From: Asbonarchaeum sp964517675
Lineage (GTDB): Archaea; Nanohalarchaeota; Nanosalinia; Nanosalinales; Nanoanaerosalinaceae
Assembly: GCA_964517675.1 (NCBI GenBank)
Contig: CAZFEL010000003.1
Location: forward strand, 119,943-183,942
Length of the DNA stretch: 64,000 bases
Direction: 5' to 3'
Shown here: positions 35,557-44,227 of the stretch, piece by piece
Layout of the letters: each line of letters opens with the position of its first letter
How positions within the stretch are numbered: the stretch's first letter is position 1
Notes under the pieces: model-generated
What the model was told of the DNA's origin: nothing
What the model saw: only the letters and a program-made list of their open reading frames with translations
Databases searched by the model: none
Program-made: the position numbers and the translations under genes

Positions 35557-36629
35557 ACCAGCGACAGTTGATGCTCCTCGCCGCAGCAGCCATCCTTTTC
35601 CTGGGACTGCCAGGGCTCTTCCTCCTGGAGAACAAGCCGATCGATACGTACCAGAAGACGCAGTACAATCTCACCTATACGGTATCGGTGCAGAACTTTG
35701 GGCCCTCCCAGGCAACCGATGTCCCACTGAAAGTTGCGTTACTGGAGGATAAGCTGCCGTTCCAGGATGTCGTATCGCGTAATATCACGCCTCAGCCTGA
35801 TCGTATAGTCACAGACTCGTTGAACAACACCTTTGGTGTCTACGATATTGATAGCGTTGAGCCAGGGCAGAACTTTACTGCCACAGTTGATGCGGTCGTT
35901 GATGTGTATTCGATCGATTTCAATATCCGGGGCAAGGATGTTGGGTCGTATACAGGGGACCAGGAGAAGTATCTGTTGTCCTCCCGGCTCATCGAGTCTG
36001 AGCATGAGTTGATCCAGCAACAGGCGCTTCGGCTCCGGAAAAACAATACATTCATCACCGAGACGCTGTGGGACACCTATACATTCATTATCGATACTAT
36101 CGAGTATGAACAGCAGCCAGGGGAGCTCGGAGCGGTCTGGACGTTACAGAACAAGGAAGGGGGAAGCGCTGAGTTCGGCAACCTGTTTGTGGCGCTTTCA
36201 CGTGCTAACAGGATTCCTGCCAGGCGGGTTTCAGGCTGGGCAAACCGTTTTCCGGCGAATACGACACTAAGATCGCCGCAGTTTGCCCATGGCTGGGCGG
36301 AGTTCTATCTCCCTGAATACGGCTGGGTGCCGGCAGATCCGGTGTGGGGACGTTCTTCGCGGTTCGACTACTTTGCCGGCCATCGCAATACACGTCTCAT
36401 CTTGACACGGGGGGCGGATGTCCATTTCTTCACACGGGGCGCCTACAACACGCCGTACGGTTCGGCTGATGTGAACACGGAATACATCCTCACTATCCAC
36501 GACAAGACCGTCAAGAACCTCTCCATCAAGCGCACGATCGTTCTTGGATTCTTCTTCCTCGTCCCGCTACTCTTTGCTATCTTCGCCGCCTACAAAATCA
36601 AGAAGTTCTACTCCTACGTAGAATCATGA
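35553..36629 (+). CDS. Membrane-anchored transglutaminase-like protein, catalytic Cys replaced by Ser
   Basis: 358 residues: N-terminal membrane helix (about 6-25), an extracytoplasmic beta-rich part with sequons, a transglutaminase core (about 170-280) and a C-terminal membrane helix (about 328-347). The core keeps H246 (FAHGWAEF) and D262 (VPADP) and the LFVALSRANRIPARRVSGW helix, but the nucleophile position is S205 in KEGGSAEFGN (codon AGC at 36165). It is thus inactive or uses Ser, as in bacterial inactive transglutaminases linked to ATP-grasp ligases. GTG start overlaps the ligase stop (GTGA). Confidence 0.8.
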   Translation: MNQRQLMLLAAAAILFLGLPGLFLLENKPIDTYQKTQYNLTYTVSVQNFGPSQATDVPLKVALLEDKLPFQDVVSRNITPQPDRIVTDSLNNTFGVYDIDSVEPGQNFTATVDAVVDVYSIDFNIRGKDVGSYTGDQEKYLLSSRLIESEHELIQQQALRLRKNNTFITETLWDTYTFIIDTIEYEQQPGELGAVWTLQNKEGGSAEFGNLFVALSRANRIPARRVSGWANRFPANTTLRSPQFAHGWAEFYLPEYGWVPADPVWGRSSRFDYFAGHRNTRLILTRGADVHFFTRGAYNTPYGSADVNTEYILTIHDKTVKNLSIKRTIVLGFFFLVPLLFAIFAAYKIKKFYSYVES

Positions 36630-36652
36630 GAGATGCTCTTCAGGTTACAAGT

Positions 36653-36660
36653 ATAAAAAC
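36653..36660 (+). promoter_or_regulatory. TATA box after the surface operon
   Basis: TATAAAAA, about 57 bp before the ATG at 36717, leaves room for a leader with a GAGGAGATGG Shine-Dalgarno-like stretch (about 36699-36708). Confidence 0.5.
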
Positions 36661-36716
36661 AGCATTCCAAAGTTCAGCTGAAACCTCACGAGAAGAGAGG
36701 AGATGGGGGCTGACAG

Positions 36717-36995
36717 ATGACAGCGACCGATACAAAAGAACTGACAAAGCGAGGCGGGATCGCCGCCGTGGCAGCACTTCTTGCCAACATCGCACTCCTC
36801 CAGGTCGTGCTCCGTCTCGGGCTCGTGGAACCGTTCAGGCCGGCCACAGCAGGACCGATCGGGACCTTCACGGTCCTCGGTGTCATCGGTGCCACCGTCT
36901 CCGGCGTCATCTTCCTCATGCTTCTCCACGTCATCACCGCCGTCATCTGCGTCCAGGCACTGACCGGTGGCTACGGGCTGGATCTGCTGCGGTAA
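36717..36995 (+). CDS. Small membrane protein, DUF6069-like
   Basis: A 92-residue protein with three hydrophobic stretches. The segment RPATAGPIGTFTVLGVIG resembles the DUF6069 membrane family; function unknown. An in-frame TGA lies two codons before the ATG, fixing the start, and a purine-rich Shine-Dalgarno-like region precedes it, unlike the leaderless genes around it. Confidence 0.6.
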   Translation: MTATDTKELTKRGGIAAVAALLANIALLQVVLRLGLVEPFRPATAGPIGTFTVLGVIGATVSGVIFLMLLHVITAVICVQALTGGYGLDLLR

Positions 36996-37523
36996 TCACA
37001 GCGCATCGTGCCCGACTGTATCGAATTCCTCCTCGTACGGAGCACTCTCGAATAGCTCTTCCGGTTCCACGTCGACGTGGTCCAGCCGCCTGATCTCCCG
37101 CATGTCCGTGGAGAGCGGACCACCGAATCTGTGAAGCTTCCGCTCATCGTAGGCGACCAGCTCGTACTCATCCTGGCTGATCGGGACGGCCTCCACGTAG
37201 ATGAGCTCCGGGACCAGCCCATCGATATCCTGGTCGAGACTCGCAATCGTCCGGTACAGGCATTTCTGCCCGATCCCGCCGGCGAGATAGAGGTCACCCT
37301 CGACCTCGAGGTCATCCGGGTCGACCGTGCCACGACCGTCCAGGTCCTCGATGACATCGTCATAGAACCCCGCCCCGTGGTGGGGCTCCATGTCAGCCTC
37401 ACCGTTCGAGACCCGCACGATATCGCCATCGAAGCCCTCAACAACCTCTTCCAGGGGCTCCTCGAGCAGCCCGTTGTCATAGTACCCATAGGGATGGGTC
37501 ACAAGCAGGACGTCCCCGGTCAT
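36996..37523 (-). CDS. Unknown alpha/beta protein
   Basis: A 175-residue protein; the segment GDLYLAGGIGQKCLYRTIASL is mildly reminiscent of isochorismatase-fold hydrolases (a Cys after a glycine-rich strand), but the other catalytic residues are not evident. Minus-strand TATA ATTTATAGT at 37548-37555 fits a leaderless start. It converges on the small membrane protein with one base between them. Confidence 0.5.
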   Translation of the reverse strand: MTGDVLLVTHPYGYYDNGLLEEPLEEVVEGFDGDIVRVSNGEADMEPHHGAGFYDDVIEDLDGRGTVDPDDLEVEGDLYLAGGIGQKCLYRTIASLDQDIDGLVPELIYVEAVPISQDEYELVAYDERKLHRFGGPLSTDMREIRRLDHVDVEPEELFESAPYEEEFDTVGHDAL

Positions 37524-37562
37524 AGACGTGTCGTCATCGATCGATGACTATAAATCCACCGG

Positions 37563-38024
37563 TCACTCCAGGTACGACAGTGCATCCAGGGCGGTCTCCC
37601 TGGTCTGGGCAGGCATCTCGTGGTCCTCATCACGCAGGTCCTCCTGAGAGAACCACTTCAGGCCATCGTGTTCATCCGCATGGCTCGCCTCGCCTGCTTT
37701 CTCCTTCCACGCGAGGAACCCGAAATCACAGTGGAAATGCCCCTCCTCGATCCTGTGGAGATTGACGGAGAACGGCTCAGGCAGGTTCGCGGAATCGTCC
37801 GGGCTGGACATCGGGATGAACTCCTCCTGTATCTCGATCTCGACCCCTGTCTCCTCCCGTGCCTCCCGGCATGCCGTCTCGTGGGGCATCTCCCGGTCCT
37901 CGATATGGCCGCCCGGCTGGAGCCACATACCCAGCTTGGCGTGTTTCATCAGGAGAACCCTGCCGTCATCCACGATGTAGGCACTCGCGGTGAAATCCCT
38001 GTCCGCACCCTCCGGTAGTTCCAT
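37563..38024 (-). CDS. Nudix hydrolase
   Basis: A textbook Nudix box from GGHIED to REETG (about residues 38-61) in a 153-residue single-domain protein. The GMWLQPGGH lead-in is typical of nucleoside di/triphosphate-cleaving members. Substrate not predictable. A minus-strand TATA-like GGCATATAAT at about 38046-38055 precedes it. Confidence 0.88.
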   Translation of the reverse strand: MELPEGADRDFTASAYIVDDGRVLLMKHAKLGMWLQPGGHIEDREMPHETACREAREETGVEIEIQEEFIPMSSPDDSANLPEPFSVNLHRIEEGHFHCDFGFLAWKEKAGEASHADEHDGLKWFSQEDLRDEDHEMPAQTRETALDALSYLE

Positions 38025-38055
38025 ACAGGTCTACGGTCGCAGGAGGATTATATGC

Positions 38056-38514
38056 CTATCGCCCGTCATCGAGAGCATCCCCCGACATCCCTTCCGGCAG
38101 GAGCTCTTCCAGCCGGTAGGTCCGGATGTACTCGCCCTCATCCACGATCACCCGGAAATCAGGGGCACAGAACTCGGTCAGGCTCTGCCGGCACAGACCA
38201 CATGGCGGTGAGCCCTCCGGCTCGTCACCGTCCTCCGGCCGGGAGGTCACCACAAGGAACCTGTACTCCGAGGGGTCCCTGTAGCCGGCCCGGACTGCCT
38301 GGTGGAGGGCGACCTGTTCGGCATGGGCCGAGTTCGTGTAGTTGACGTTCTCGATGTTGTGGCCTGTGAAACGGTTCGAATCGGCCGTAACGACTGCCGC
38401 ACCGACCACGTACTCCGAATACGGCGCATAGGCCTCCTCACGTGAGGAACGTGCGGCCTCGATTGCCGCGGTTATCTCATTATCCTGACAGTCCGCGAGC
38501 CTCGTCCGTTCCAT
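38056..38514 (-). CDS. cdd: Cytidine deaminase
   Basis: Pyrimidine salvage enzyme. Motifs: APYSEYVVGAA (about residues 30-40), NIENVNYTNSAHAEQVAL with the zinc-binding His and catalytic Glu (about 53-70), and PPCGLCRQ with two zinc Cys (about 103-110). Some members have Cys in place of the His; here HAE is used. Minus-strand TATA GGTATAAAAC at 38537-38546. Confidence 0.92.
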   Translation of the reverse strand: MERTRLADCQDNEITAAIEAARSSREEAYAPYSEYVVGAAVVTADSNRFTGHNIENVNYTNSAHAEQVALHQAVRAGYRDPSEYRFLVVTSRPEDGDEPEGSPPCGLCRQSLTEFCAPDFRVIVDEGEYIRTYRLEELLPEGMSGDALDDGR

Positions 38515-38591
38515 ATCGAGACCTTCCCCGGGCCGGGTTTTATACCTTCCTGCCAGCAGTCGGACCGGTTAACGTCTCTCAACCCCTACAT

Positions 38592-38599
38592 TCCTATAC
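38592..38599 (+). promoter_or_regulatory. TATA box deciding the gshA-like start
   Basis: TCCTATAC ends 23 bp before the ATG at 38622, which also begins the region similar to the family. Confidence 0.5.
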
Positions 38600-38621
38600 C
38601 GCCACGACCAATCCCTGGACG

Positions 38622-39683
38622 ATGCCATCGCACCCGTTCCAGCGGCAGGGTTCCATCGGGATCGAGGAGGAGTTCTATGCCGTCGATCCCGACACGCTCG
38701 AACCAGCAGACGCTGCCGATGATCTCCTCGCCGACCCACCAGGACCGCTCGAGGGCAATCTCGGTGTCGAGCTGATGACCTGTGTCATCGAGACCCAGAC
38801 ACCGATAGCAGAGAATCTCAAGGAGGCAGGACGGCTCATCAGGCGCCAGCGACAGGCCCTGAAAGATCACGCAGCCGATCACGGGTATGACCTGCTTGTA
38901 GCAGGCCTGCATCCAAGTGCAGACTGGCGGAGCCTCAGGCATCCCGAGAAGGAACGGTACCAGGACCAGCTCCGTCGGATCCAGTACCCCCAGCGCCGGA
39001 ATCTCACCGCTGGCCTGCACGTCCACGTCGGCCTCGACGATCCAGAACGGGCGGTCTACGTGGTCGATGAGCTCAGGCAGTACATCCCGCTTTTGCTGGC
39101 GCTCAGTGCGAACTCACCGTTCTGGCAGGATGATGAGACCGGCCTTGCCAGCACCCGGGCACTGGTCTTTGCCAACCTGCCCAACACAGGGATACCGACA
39201 TTCCTCGGTTCCTGGGACCAGTTCAAGGACCTAGAACGGACGATGCTCGAGACGGACTCGATAGCGGACCGTGGCGGGATCTGGTGGGACGTCAGGCCAC
39301 ACACAGGGTACGGCACCGTCGAAGTCCGGGCCATGGATGCCCATCACGATCCACGACGGACCGAAGCATTCATCGCCCTGATCAAGGCCCTCATCGATCA
39401 TCTCGAGGACCGGTATCGCATGGGGCAGGCCCGGACAGAGATACGACAGGAGTACCTCGAACAGAACAAATGGCGCGGGCTCCGGTACGGACAGGATGCC
39501 TCGTTCATCCTGGACGGAGAAACGGTATCACTGGCGATGTGGTTCGAGGACATCCTCGATACCATCGAGCCCGAACGGCGGCAACGCATCGAACGGTTGA
39601 CAGACACATCCCCTGCCCGGGACCAGCTCGAGGCGTTCAAGGACAGAGGCATGGATGCGGTCCTGAAGTCCCTGCAGATCTAG
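38622..39683 (+). CDS. gshA: Glutamate-cysteine ligase family 2 protein
   Basis: The core GSIGIEEEFYAVD (about residues 10-22), AGLHVHVGLDD (about 130-140) and the GTVEVRAMD segment (about 233-241) identify the GCS2/YbdK family. Haloarchaea use such an enzyme to make gamma-glutamylcysteine as a thiol buffer; bacterial YbdK acts on other amines. Assignment to the gamma-Glu-Cys role is inferred from family and lifestyle. 353 residues from ATG 38622. Its stop overlaps the stop of the ABC ATPase gene. Confidence 0.8.
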   Translation: MPSHPFQRQGSIGIEEEFYAVDPDTLEPADAADDLLADPPGPLEGNLGVELMTCVIETQTPIAENLKEAGRLIRRQRQALKDHAADHGYDLLVAGLHPSADWRSLRHPEKERYQDQLRRIQYPQRRNLTAGLHVHVGLDDPERAVYVVDELRQYIPLLLALSANSPFWQDDETGLASTRALVFANLPNTGIPTFLGSWDQFKDLERTMLETDSIADRGGIWWDVRPHTGYGTVEVRAMDAHHDPRRTEAFIALIKALIDHLEDRYRMGQARTEIRQEYLEQNKWRGLRYGQDASFILDGETVSLAMWFEDILDTIEPERRQRIERLTDTSPARDQLEAFKDRGMDAVLKSLQI

Positions 39684-40354
39684 CGGTCCTTGATGAGCCC
39701 GTCCTCGAGCCAGACAATCCTGTCGGCCATCTCACCCTGTTCCTGTTCATGGTTGACAACGACAACCGTTGTCCCCTCTTCTGCAAGCTCCCTGAACAGG
39801 TCCATGATCTGTTCCGATGTCTTCGTGTCCAGCTGAGAGTTCGGCTCATCGGCCAGCACGATATCCGGATCGTTGACCAGGGCGCGGGCGATCGCGACAC
39901 GCTGGCGCTGGCCACCTGACAGCTCCGAGGGGGTGTGACGGAGCCTGTCGGCGAGCCCGACCTGCCCGAGGACCTCTTTAGCCCGCTCGATCGATGCCTC
40001 CTTCGTGTTCCCTGCCAGGAACATCGGCAGGTAGACGTTCTCGTATGCCTCGAACCCGGACAGCAAGGAGTAAAACTGGAACACGAACCCGATCTTCTTC
40101 AGGCGGAACGCAGCCTTCTGGCGCCCTGAGAACCGTGTCGTGTCCGTCCCGTCGATCCGTACCGTGCCGGCCGACGGGCTATCCAGCAGCCCGAGGATGT
40201 GCATCAGGGTCGATTTGCCGGAGCCTGACGGACCCATGATCGAGACGAACTCACCGTGCTCGACCGTGACATCGACGCCGTTCAGTGCCTCGACATCGAT
40301 CTCGCCCATATCATAGACCTTCCGGAGGTCCTTGCCCTCGATCGCCGGCGGCAT
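39680..40354 (-). CDS. LolD/MacB-type ABC transporter ATPase
   Basis: All ABC motifs are visible: Walker A GPSGSGKST (about residues 41-49), Q-loop FQFYSL, signature LSGGQRQR (about 143-150), Walker B IVLADEP (about 163-169) and switch His in VNHEQ. Size (224) and sequence fit the LolD/MacB subgroup, which drives mechanotransmission rather than import. It forms a unit with the FtsX-like permease and the secreted protein upstream. Confidence 0.92.
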   Translation of the reverse strand: MPPAIEGKDLRKVYDMGEIDVEALNGVDVTVEHGEFVSIMGPSGSGKSTLMHILGLLDSPSAGTVRIDGTDTTRFSGRQKAAFRLKKIGFVFQFYSLLSGFEAYENVYLPMFLAGNTKEASIERAKEVLGQVGLADRLRHTPSELSGGQRQRVAIARALVNDPDIVLADEPNSQLDTKTSEQIMDLFRELAEEGTTVVVVNHEQEQGEMADRIVWLEDGLIKDR

Positions 40355-40356
40355 AC

Positions 40357-41535
40357 CTATCGACCCTCGATGCTGTCGATGATAGAGAGGTTTGAGACGA
40401 CATAGGCCGGCACGAACCCGGCAACAACAGCCGCCGCCATCATCCAGCTGGCCCTGGACAGTATCAGGGACTCCGAGAGCCGCGTCGAGAGCGGACCGAG
40501 CGGTGTCGACAGCGGATTCGCCCCCAGGTACGCATGGATCCCCAGCATGATGGCTGCACCGATCGCCGTCCCGAGGGCGCCGAACACGACCGCCTCAAGG
40601 AGGAAGATATGGAGTACCTGGACACTCTCGGTCCCGATCGAGCGGATGATCCCCATCTCTCGTTTCCGTTTGCTTGAGTTGATGAAAATGACTACGCCGA
40701 TCGAAGTCACGGCGATGATCAGCCCGACCAGCGAGACCACACCTGTCACGATCCCGAATGTCGCATCGATCGATGAGCTTATGTCCGAGACCTCCCGCCA
40801 CGTCCGGATCTCGCCCCGGGTATTCAATCTCTGGAGACGCTGTTTGAAGGAGCTGGACATTGAACGGTCCTCCAGGACGATCTTGATAGAATCCGCAGCA
40901 TCCTCGAGGCCGAGGAGAGCTTCTGCATCGCTGTACGGTATGAAAGTCTGGGAGACGACCCCGCCAGGTCCCGGCCGGCCTATGACCCCGGTCACCGTGA
41001 AGTCCCTGGTCTTGTCTCCGGCCTTCACGGTGATGACCCGTCCCTCACGCACACCCAGGCCATCTGCCCCCTCGAGACTGCCGTCCTGGGCGATGAACAG
41101 GCCGAGCAGGATCTTGTCCTCTGCCGATGGCTGCCAGAGCTGACCCGACTGCAGTCGTCCCTCATATATATCTTCATCGAGCTGGCTCGTGCCGATAACA
41201 GGGGCTGGTCGCGTCGTGGCCCCGTGAACGAGTTCGCCCTGGAAGGTCAACCGCTTTTCGACATCCACTACGCCGTCGAGGCCCTCGATCGACCGCACGA
41301 GTTCATCAGCGTTCTGGAGGCGTCCATCCTCTGCCTCGATCTGGACGTGGCCGGTCTGGGTCTCAACGAAGTTGTCCGTGAACAGGAAACTCAGGCCGTT
41401 GACAAATGCCGGGAAAAACGCCAGGTTGAGGAACGAGAAACTCAGCATGGCGATGACTATCAGAGAGATACGCTTCTCCTCGAGGAGATCCCGCCTGGCG
41501 AGGATCCAGGTGAACCTATATTTCTGCCACTTCAT
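40357..41535 (-). CDS. FtsX/MacB-like ABC permease
   Basis: 392 residues from ATG 41535. One N-terminal membrane helix (about 24-45), a large extracytoplasmic MacB_PCD-like domain (about 46-255), then three helices (about 265-290, 320-345, 365-385): the four-helix MacB/LolC topology. Two bases separate it from the ATPase gene. The complex would move lipoprotein, peptide or signal across the membrane. The start overlaps the upstream gene by 20 bases. Confidence 0.85.
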   Translation of the reverse strand: MKWQKYRFTWILARRDLLEEKRISLIVIAMLSFSFLNLAFFPAFVNGLSFLFTDNFVETQTGHVQIEAEDGRLQNADELVRSIEGLDGVVDVEKRLTFQGELVHGATTRPAPVIGTSQLDEDIYEGRLQSGQLWQPSAEDKILLGLFIAQDGSLEGADGLGVREGRVITVKAGDKTRDFTVTGVIGRPGPGGVVSQTFIPYSDAEALLGLEDAADSIKIVLEDRSMSSSFKQRLQRLNTRGEIRTWREVSDISSSIDATFGIVTGVVSLVGLIIAVTSIGVVIFINSSKRKREMGIIRSIGTESVQVLHIFLLEAVVFGALGTAIGAAIMLGIHAYLGANPLSTPLGPLSTRLSESLILSRASWMMAAAVVAGFVPAYVVSNLSIIDSIEGR

Positions 41536-42649
41536 CCTGTCTCCGCTTCCTCCATAGGTAGCCACCGGCCAGTACACCAGCAAGGAGGAGGAAGGCATAC
41601 GGCAGGACGGACGTCTTCTCCCGTGCCGTCAGCTCGATGCGTTCCTCGATCGAACGCTGGCGTTCGTCACTGTACTGGACCGATATATCACAGCCGACGT
41701 CCATCCGGTCAGGCACGATCGTGAACACTGCCGGGACACTCTCACCGTCCCCGAGCTGGCCGACGAACGAGCGACCGTTCTCCACAGCAGCCCCGTCACA
41801 GGAAAGCTCCATCGTGATACGCTCGGCCTCGCCCGGCCCCAGGTTCTCGATATCGACCGTTACATCGGAGGGCTCACCAAAGACGAGGCTGTCACCTGCC
41901 ACGTTATCGACAGCCATCTCCGCCCGCTGAGTCACATCCACGGGTACAGAGAACGTCGTCTCCCTGTCACTGTTGTCCTCGGTGTAGGTCGCCGTGAAAG
42001 CGAGATTCCTGACCCCTGCATCCATCTCACGGTCGGCCCGGAGGGTGAACGACATCATCGCATCCGCTCCCGAGCCCAGGCTCTCGACGTTCCGGGATGA
42101 CGGGGAGACAGCAAAGCCATCGGTCTCCGCCGAGATGACGACCTCATTGGCTGCGTCCGTCCCGATGTTCGACAGCTCGAGGTCCATCGGTGCCGTCTCT
42201 CCAGGGACGATGGAGACGTTCGAGGTAGCGAGGACGAGGCTCGATCGACCGTCGACCTCGATCGCTGCCGATTCGATCAGTGTCGTGTCACCGGCAGGCA
42301 GCCCCACGTCGAACGGGTACGTCCCGTCCATGGCTGTCTCCTCGACCTGCAGATAGAACGTCCCGGTCCGCTGGCACCCTCCACAGAGGGCGAACCGCTC
42401 TGAGAGGGATGACGTCGATCCGGTGACCGCGATCCCGTCGACCGGCTCGAGTGTCACGGGACCGAACTCACCTCGCGTCGTCCCGTCGTTCGCCACGATG
42501 ACACTGACCCGGACCGTGTCACCCGGTGCCGCGACAGCAGGTTCGACCGACCGGACGGTGATATCAGGTTTCGTCTCGGCCGTCCCGGCAGACGCCAGCA
42601 CAGCCATAAGGACGAGTAGGATCGATAGACGGGACAGGACAGATGACAT
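41516..42649 (-). CDS. Secreted COG1361-like surface protein of the ABC module
   Basis: A signal peptide (about residues 1-24), roughly three Ig/CARDB-like beta domains with the repeated pattern PGDTVRVSVIVANDG, and a C-terminal membrane helix (about 350-367) followed by RKRRQ. A CGGC pair is at about 89-92. COG1361-like proteins often sit next to MacB-type ABC genes in archaea, and this protein may be the extracytoplasmic partner. Minus-strand TATA-like sequence lies near 42672-42679. Confidence 0.78.
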   Translation of the reverse strand: MSSVLSRLSILLVLMAVLASAGTAETKPDITVRSVEPAVAAPGDTVRVSVIVANDGTTRGEFGPVTLEPVDGIAVTGSTSSLSERFALCGGCQRTGTFYLQVEETAMDGTYPFDVGLPAGDTTLIESAAIEVDGRSSLVLATSNVSIVPGETAPMDLELSNIGTDAANEVVISAETDGFAVSPSSRNVESLGSGADAMMSFTLRADREMDAGVRNLAFTATYTEDNSDRETTFSVPVDVTQRAEMAVDNVAGDSLVFGEPSDVTVDIENLGPGEAERITMELSCDGAAVENGRSFVGQLGDGESVPAVFTIVPDRMDVGCDISVQYSDERQRSIEERIELTAREKTSVLPYAFLLLAGVLAGGYLWRKRRQDEVAEI

Positions 42650-42688
42650 ACTTTATCCCTATCCATCCACGTTTATGAATCTGGACTC

Positions 42689-43129
42689 CTACAGCAGCCC
42701 CTTGTCGCGGTAGGTCTGGACAGGGACGGTGTGGAGCTCGTCCTGGACCTCGACGTCATAGCTTGCCCGGACCTCTCCTGTCACCTGTGCGGCCAGTTCC
42801 TCCGCCCGGAAGTATTTCTCAAGGGCCTCGGACGGTTGATCTGCCTCATCCGGGATCTCCGTGTCGACACCCCGGCAGTACTCGGGATTCTCATCGAGGA
42901 AGAACGAGCGGAGCTGCTCGAGTGAGTCATCACCCTCGAAGCTCGAGAGATACGATCCTGCGACCGACATGACCTGCCTGTAGGCATCCTCCCACAGGCC
43001 GGCCAGGTTCGTGGCCTGGGCGTCCATCTGGTCATCCTCCAGGGCATCGTGGTCCTCATACAGTGTTTCCGCGGTCCGGTAGAACCTATCAACCGCATCG
43101 AAATCCCATGACTCCGCTGCCAGCGACAT
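42689..43129 (-). CDS. Unknown small helical protein
   Basis: 146 residues, almost wholly helical and acidic, with several Trp and Tyr; no motif recognised. I start it at ATG 43129 (SLAAESWDF) because a minus-strand TATA (TTTTTAAG, 43152-43159) is 23 bp upstream; the longer open frame beyond that runs antisense to the HD gene. Confidence 0.55.
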   Translation of the reverse strand: MSLAAESWDFDAVDRFYRTAETLYEDHDALEDDQMDAQATNLAGLWEDAYRQVMSVAGSYLSSFEGDDSLEQLRSFFLDENPEYCRGVDTEIPDEADQPSEALEKYFRAEELAAQVTGEVRASYDVEVQDELHTVPVQTYRDKGLL

Positions 43130-43151
43130 GCTGATCCAGACACGAGCGAAC

Positions 43152-43185
43152 CTTAAAAATCGACCGCCCCGGGAGGAGATAAAAG
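43152..43185. promoter_or_regulatory. Divergent promoter pair
   Basis: Minus-strand TATA TTTTTAAG (43152-43159) and plus-strand TATA GATAAAAG (43178-43185) lie back to back between starts at 43129 and 43208. Confidence 0.6.
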
Positions 43186-43207
43186 CCTCCGGGCACCGAC
43201 TGTCATC

Positions 43208-43789
43208 ATGATAGAGCAACTCCTCACCGCCTATCGGCTGAAAGACCGCACCCGCACAGGCTGGGAGCTCCGCGGCATCGCCGAGCCCGAGGACGTCGCG
43301 GCCCATTCCTGGGGGACCGCGTACCTGTGCCTGCTCATCGGTCCGCGTGCGGACATAGACATCGACAGGACGGTCTCGATGGCGGTCGTCCACGATCTCG
43401 CCGAATCGATCACCGGGGATCCACCGCGCCGATACGATGGGGAGGCCCACGTCGACCTCGAGGGCAAGGAAAACGAGGAACGGGCTGCCATGGACGAGCT
43501 CCTCGGGGAGATCGACGCCGACCGCATCAGGGAGCTATTGGAGGAGTACGAGGCCAGGGAGACCCCCGAGGCACGGTTCGTCAAGGACATGGACCTGATC
43601 GATATGGCCCTCCAGGCCCTGCTGTACGAGAGCGAGGACAGGTACGACCCGGAGGCAGAGAACCCGCATTTCAACGAGTACGATCACCTGGATGCGTTCA
43701 TGATCTCGGCCGAAGATCGGCTCAGGTCAGATACGGCGAAGGGACTGTTCGAGGAGATCGAAAAGCGGTACAGAGACATCAGGGGATGA
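43208..43789 (+). CDS. HD-domain nucleotidase, YfbR/HDDC2-like
   Basis: HD-domain ligands: AAHSWG (His, about residues 31-36), VVHDLAES (HD, about 61-68), and KDMDLIDMALQAL (Asp, about 126-138). This pattern with W after the first His matches 5'-deoxynucleotidases that dephosphorylate dNMPs. 193 residues is the normal length. TATA at 43178-43185. Confidence 0.85.
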   Translation: MIEQLLTAYRLKDRTRTGWELRGIAEPEDVAAHSWGTAYLCLLIGPRADIDIDRTVSMAVVHDLAESITGDPPRRYDGEAHVDLEGKENEERAAMDELLGEIDADRIRELLEEYEARETPEARFVKDMDLIDMALQALLYESEDRYDPEAENPHFNEYDHLDAFMISAEDRLRSDTAKGLFEEIEKRYRDIRG

Positions 43790-44224
43790 TCAGCCCTCAG
43801 GGTTGTCTTCGAGCAGCTTCTCGACCGCTTCCTCGGCGACGTCCCTGTCCGTGTACCCATACGCCGGCAGGTCGAGGTCTGGATCCAGCTCTTCCGTCTC
43901 GATCGTCCAGAACCCCGTATCCTTCTGCACCAGCCGGACCACCGCATCCGTGACGGTGTGCTCCCAGGTGTCAGCGTCCGTCTGCTCCCATCGACCGACG
44001 GTCCGCAGGTCCTCAAGCAAGGAGGCGTACCGCCGGTTGCCCCGGGTCGCGTACAGGAGTGTCCCGTCATCCGGGGACCTGAACAGGACGTACTCACCCC
44101 CGTGTGGCCCCTCGACGAAGACACGTTCCTCGCCGACCTCCTCTACCGTCAGAGGGATCTTTTTGCCACCGAACAGGACACGGTCACCTTCCTCCAGTCC
44201 ATCGAAGACATCGTCTCCCGGCAT
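43790..44224 (-). CDS. Unknown small beta-rich protein
   Basis: 144 residues starting with a strand-rich region (DRVLFGGKKIPLTVEEV) resembling a small barrel, and a short helical C-terminus. No known family recognised. It ends one base after the stop of the convergent HD gene and follows the membrane gene upstream by three bases. Confidence 0.55.
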   Translation of the reverse strand: MPGDDVFDGLEEGDRVLFGGKKIPLTVEEVGEERVFVEGPHGGEYVLFRSPDDGTLLYATRGNRRYASLLEDLRTVGRWEQTDADTWEHTVTDAVVRLVQKDTGFWTIETEELDPDLDLPAYGYTDRDVAEEAVEKLLEDNPEG

Positions 44225-44227
44225 CTT

